A stretch of 64,000 bases of DNA, taken from assembly GCA_046351595.1 (NCBI GenBank), contig JAXLYE010000008.1:496001-560000 (forward strand), read 5' to 3'. Below are positions 62,097 to 64,000 of this stretch, piece after piece. Both the position numbers and the translations under genes were made by a program. Source of the DNA: JAXLYE01 sp046351595 (GTDB taxonomy: Bacteria; Myxococcota_A; Polyangia; Palsa-1104; JAEUJZ01). The notes under the pieces were generated by a model, which worked only from the letters and a program-made list of their open reading frames with translations, was not told the origin of the DNA and did not search any database. Each line of letters opens with the position of its first letter. Position 1 is the first letter of the stretch.

Positions 62097-62362
62097 ACCG
62101 GGGTCTCCTCCTTCCAGCAGGCTGCCAGTCGATGCGGGGCCGTTACGGGCCGGTACGGGTCCGTGCGGGCCATCACGGGGTGCATGAGGGCGTCGATGAT
62201 ACAGCGCCGCGGCGGTTCGGCGAGCCTGTCTTGTCGGCCGCGTGCGACGCCACGCACACAGGCATCAGCGATATCCTGTACACAGCCGGGCAGGGGGCGG
62301 TCGGCCGGCGCGCCGCAGCAGGACGAGCCAGCTTGGGCCCGGCGAGGAGCAAGAGGTACCGA

Positions 62363-63700
62363 ATGCGCAAGATCACGCTGCTGGCATCGATGGTGCTGGG
62401 GCTCTTGGGCTGCGACTCCGTCTTCAGCAGCTACCTGCGCTACAACGAGCCCGGCCCGGACGGCGGCACCGACGCCGGACCGCCGCCGCCGCTGCAGCCC
62501 TTTCAGGATCCGACGAGCGTCGAAACCGCCGGCCTGGCCAACGCAAACCTGCTGGCGGTCGCGGACCTGGACGGCGACGGCCGGCCCGAGGTGATCGTCT
62601 CGCGCATCAACCTGGACAACGCGATCCGGACGCCGTTCAGCGCCACCTCGGATCCGCTGCAGGTCTACCGCATCGACGGCACCGGCCGCCCGGCCCTAGC
62701 GCCCGAGCCGCAGGCCTGCGGTCCGCTCGATCGGGTGCAGGCGCTGCAGCCGTATCGCGACGCCAAGACCGGCACGAACTACGTCGCGGTGACGCAGGCC
62801 AACGAGGTCCGCTTCCTGCGCTTCGTCAGCGGCGGCTTCGACTGCCAGCCCAGCCTCGCGACCGGCATGGCGTACACCGATGTCGCGCTCGGCGACATGA
62901 CCAACGACCAGCTCGACGACGTGCTGTACTACTCCGAGGTGAGCTGCGGCGGCGGGGGCAAGTGCATGCGCTTCCACTCGCGCAGGGGCGACATGCCGGG
63001 GCTGTCGTTCAACGACGCCCTCAACATCGGCGTGAGCTACAAGTCGTTCCAGGCGCGCATGTTCTACAACCGCCCCGAGGCGAAGGCGCCGTTTGTCGCC
63101 ATGGCCTCGGGGCGCGCGGACGGCAACTTCCAGCTGAACTATGTGTCGAACCTGTTCGACCCGTTCGTGAACTTCGTCGCGTCGAGCGTGAACTTCCCGC
63201 TGTATCCGGGCGGCATGCTGGCGGCGAACCTCGACGGCAGCGGCTACGACGACGTGGTGCTGCTGCAGACGGCCACGCCGGTGATCGGGTCCTACTCGCT
63301 GTACGTCTTGGAGGCCAAGAGCGCTCCGCCCAACGCGTTCGCGCCGCTGCCGATCAAGCTCGGGCCCTTCCGACCCGACGCGCCGGCGAGCTACAGCTTC
63401 GGCGTGGTCCGGGCGCAGAACCTCGACGGCGTCGGACCCGACGAGCTGGTGCTGGGGCTGTCGGAGCCGCCGCTCAGCGGCACGGGCGCGAGCGCGCTGT
63501 TCTTCCTGCGCTACAGCGGCGGCGCCCTGCAGACCCTGGCGCAGCTCGACGGAGACGGCGCGGTCCCGGCGCTGGAGCTGGCGGAGCTCTTGCCGCAGGG
63601 GATGACCCGCGGGCCCGCGGATCTCATCTACCTGCGGCAGCGCAGCGGGACGACGTTCCTGACGGTGCGGCGCGCGACGCCAGGCTTTGCTTGGCAGTAG
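62363..63700 (+). CDS. FG-GAP/VCBS-type repeat lipoprotein
   Basis: About 445 residues. MVLGLLGC (Cys about 17) is the lipobox. The mature part has repeats VADLDGDGRPEVIVSR, ALGDMTNDQLDDVLYYS, AANLDGSGYDDVVLLQ and RAQNLDGVGPDELVLGL, the DxDGDG-type calcium-binding loops of FG-GAP/VCBS propellers. AGAGG lies before the ATG at 62363, and the longer frame to 62132 is not supported. It is probably surface-exposed with an unknown ligand. Confidence 0.87.
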   Translation: MRKITLLASMVLGLLGCDSVFSSYLRYNEPGPDGGTDAGPPPPLQPFQDPTSVETAGLANANLLAVADLDGDGRPEVIVSRINLDNAIRTPFSATSDPLQVYRIDGTGRPALAPEPQACGPLDRVQALQPYRDAKTGTNYVAVTQANEVRFLRFVSGGFDCQPSLATGMAYTDVALGDMTNDQLDDVLYYSEVSCGGGGKCMRFHSRRGDMPGLSFNDALNIGVSYKSFQARMFYNRPEAKAPFVAMASGRADGNFQLNYVSNLFDPFVNFVASSVNFPLYPGGMLAANLDGSGYDDVVLLQTATPVIGSYSLYVLEAKSAPPNAFAPLPIKLGPFRPDAPASYSFGVVRAQNLDGVGPDELVLGLSEPPLSGTGASALFFLRYSGGALQTLAQLDGDGAVPALELAELLPQGMTRGPADLIYLRQRSGTTFLTVRRATPGFAWQ

Positions 63701-63713
63701 CACAAGACGGAAG

Positions 63714-63719
63714 TAGCGT
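63714..63719 (+). promoter_or_regulatory. TAGCGT box before the last gene
   Basis: TAGCGT (TAnnnT) is six bases from the ATG at 63726; no ribosome-binding site is visible. Confidence 0.3.
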
Positions 63720-63725
63720 GCGGGC

Positions 63726-64000
63726 ATGCACATGCCCCGGACTGTCAAAGGAAGGTCTGCCGCGACGAAAGCGGCGGCGCTCCTGCTCACCTGCAGTGCG
63801 GTGCTCGGCGCCGGCTGCAAGGAGAAGCCGCCCGCGCTGAAGGCGCCGGTGTTCACGGATTCCTTCGATCGCGCCGAGCTCGGGCCGGACTGGCGGGTCA
63901 CGGCGCCGCCCGGGACCTACCGCATCGTCAACGGCGAGCTCGTGGTGCGCGGCGCCCGCAACCACCCGGCGTGGCTCGTGCGCGAGCTGCCGCGCGACGC
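63726..64000 (+). CDS. Secreted lipoprotein, N-terminal part (cut by window edge)
   Basis: Open from the ATG at 63726 (a second ATG at 63732) to the right edge, 91 codons. The signal has a basic start and the core AAALLLTCSAVLGAGC, whose Cys (about 31) fits a lipobox. After a short tether comes FTDSFDRAELGPDWRVT and YRIVNGELVVRGARNHPAWL, similar to the opening of concanavalin-like beta-sandwich domains found in secreted proteins with 'F.D.FdR..lG.dW'. The rest lies outside the window. Confidence 0.75.
   Translation, partial: MHMPRTVKGRSAATKAAALLLTCSAVLGAGCKEKPPALKAPVFTDSFDRAELGPDWRVTAPPGTYRIVNGELVVRGARNHPAWLVRELPRD

Noticed and set aside
62132..62362. Upstream extension of the FG-GAP lipoprotein
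   Set aside because: A lipoprotein signal starts at 62363 with AGAGG just before it; the upstream residues are not signal-like.

Overview
The window is very GC-rich, densely coded DNA that looks like a chromosome segment from a myxobacterium (Myxococcota). The signs are a MYXO-CTERM-type sorting tail (gene at 20994-22040), many secreted lipoproteins with their own lipoboxes, an SBBP-repeat lipoprotein, eukaryote-like Ser/Thr kinases, a TIGR04552-like protein, and many short in-frame tandem repeats. I found no rRNA, tRNA, insertion sequence, phage or CRISPR array.

Layout. 0-3 kb: end of a glycerophosphodiester phosphodiesterase, pcm, and a coupled CBS-domain/receiver pair. 3-14 kb: a kinase N-terminal half on the minus strand, a lipoprotein, a STAS-like protein, a PLP decarboxylase, a YetF-like membrane protein, a TetR regulator overlapping a cytochrome P450, a helical protein with a repeat tail, then a kinase C-terminal half fused to HEAT repeats. 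14-32 kb: a zinc metalloprotease lipoprotein, an SBBP lipoprotein, a TIGR04552-like protein, a MYXO-CTERM protein, an RlmK-type rRNA methyltransferase, an RsbR-like GAF/PAS/STAS protein and three large modular lipoproteins. 32-45 kb: deoC with an SRPBCC gene, a cytochrome c diverging from a propeller lipoprotein, a membrane kinase, a metallophosphoesterase, a cold-shock gene, a radical SAM gene, aat, and a methyltransferase-TPR protein. 45-64 kb: a VWA lipoprotein, a DsbA-fold isomerase, a DUF4331 protein, an FHA protein, deoB, a WD40 protein, a diheme peroxidase, a PPOX flavoprotein, two aldo/keto reductases, a transglutaminase-elicitor-like protein, a hotdog thioesterase, an FG-GAP lipoprotein and the start of another lipoprotein.

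How the parts connect. The clearest regulatory link is a 17-bp palindrome of the form YTAGGACrTTGTyCTAr. It occurs twice in front of the TetR gene (8094-8110, 8157-8173) and twice in front of the PPOX gene about 50 kb away (57968-57984, 57987-58003). This suggests that the TetR protein controls itself, the overlapping P450 and the PPOX flavoprotein. The two kinase halves at 3.2 kb and 10.9 kb lie in opposite orientations and both break at the DLKPE motif, which is the geometry expected if a 7.7-kb segment inverted inside one kinase gene. Several genes without a ribosome-binding site have a TAnnnT box 5-9 bases before the start codon, suggesting leaderless mRNAs.

Most of the remaining genes look like ordinary chromosomal cargo: envelope lipoproteins, signalling proteins and housekeeping enzymes. 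I see no defence island or biosynthetic cluster. All family assignments come from reading motifs by eye, without database searches.
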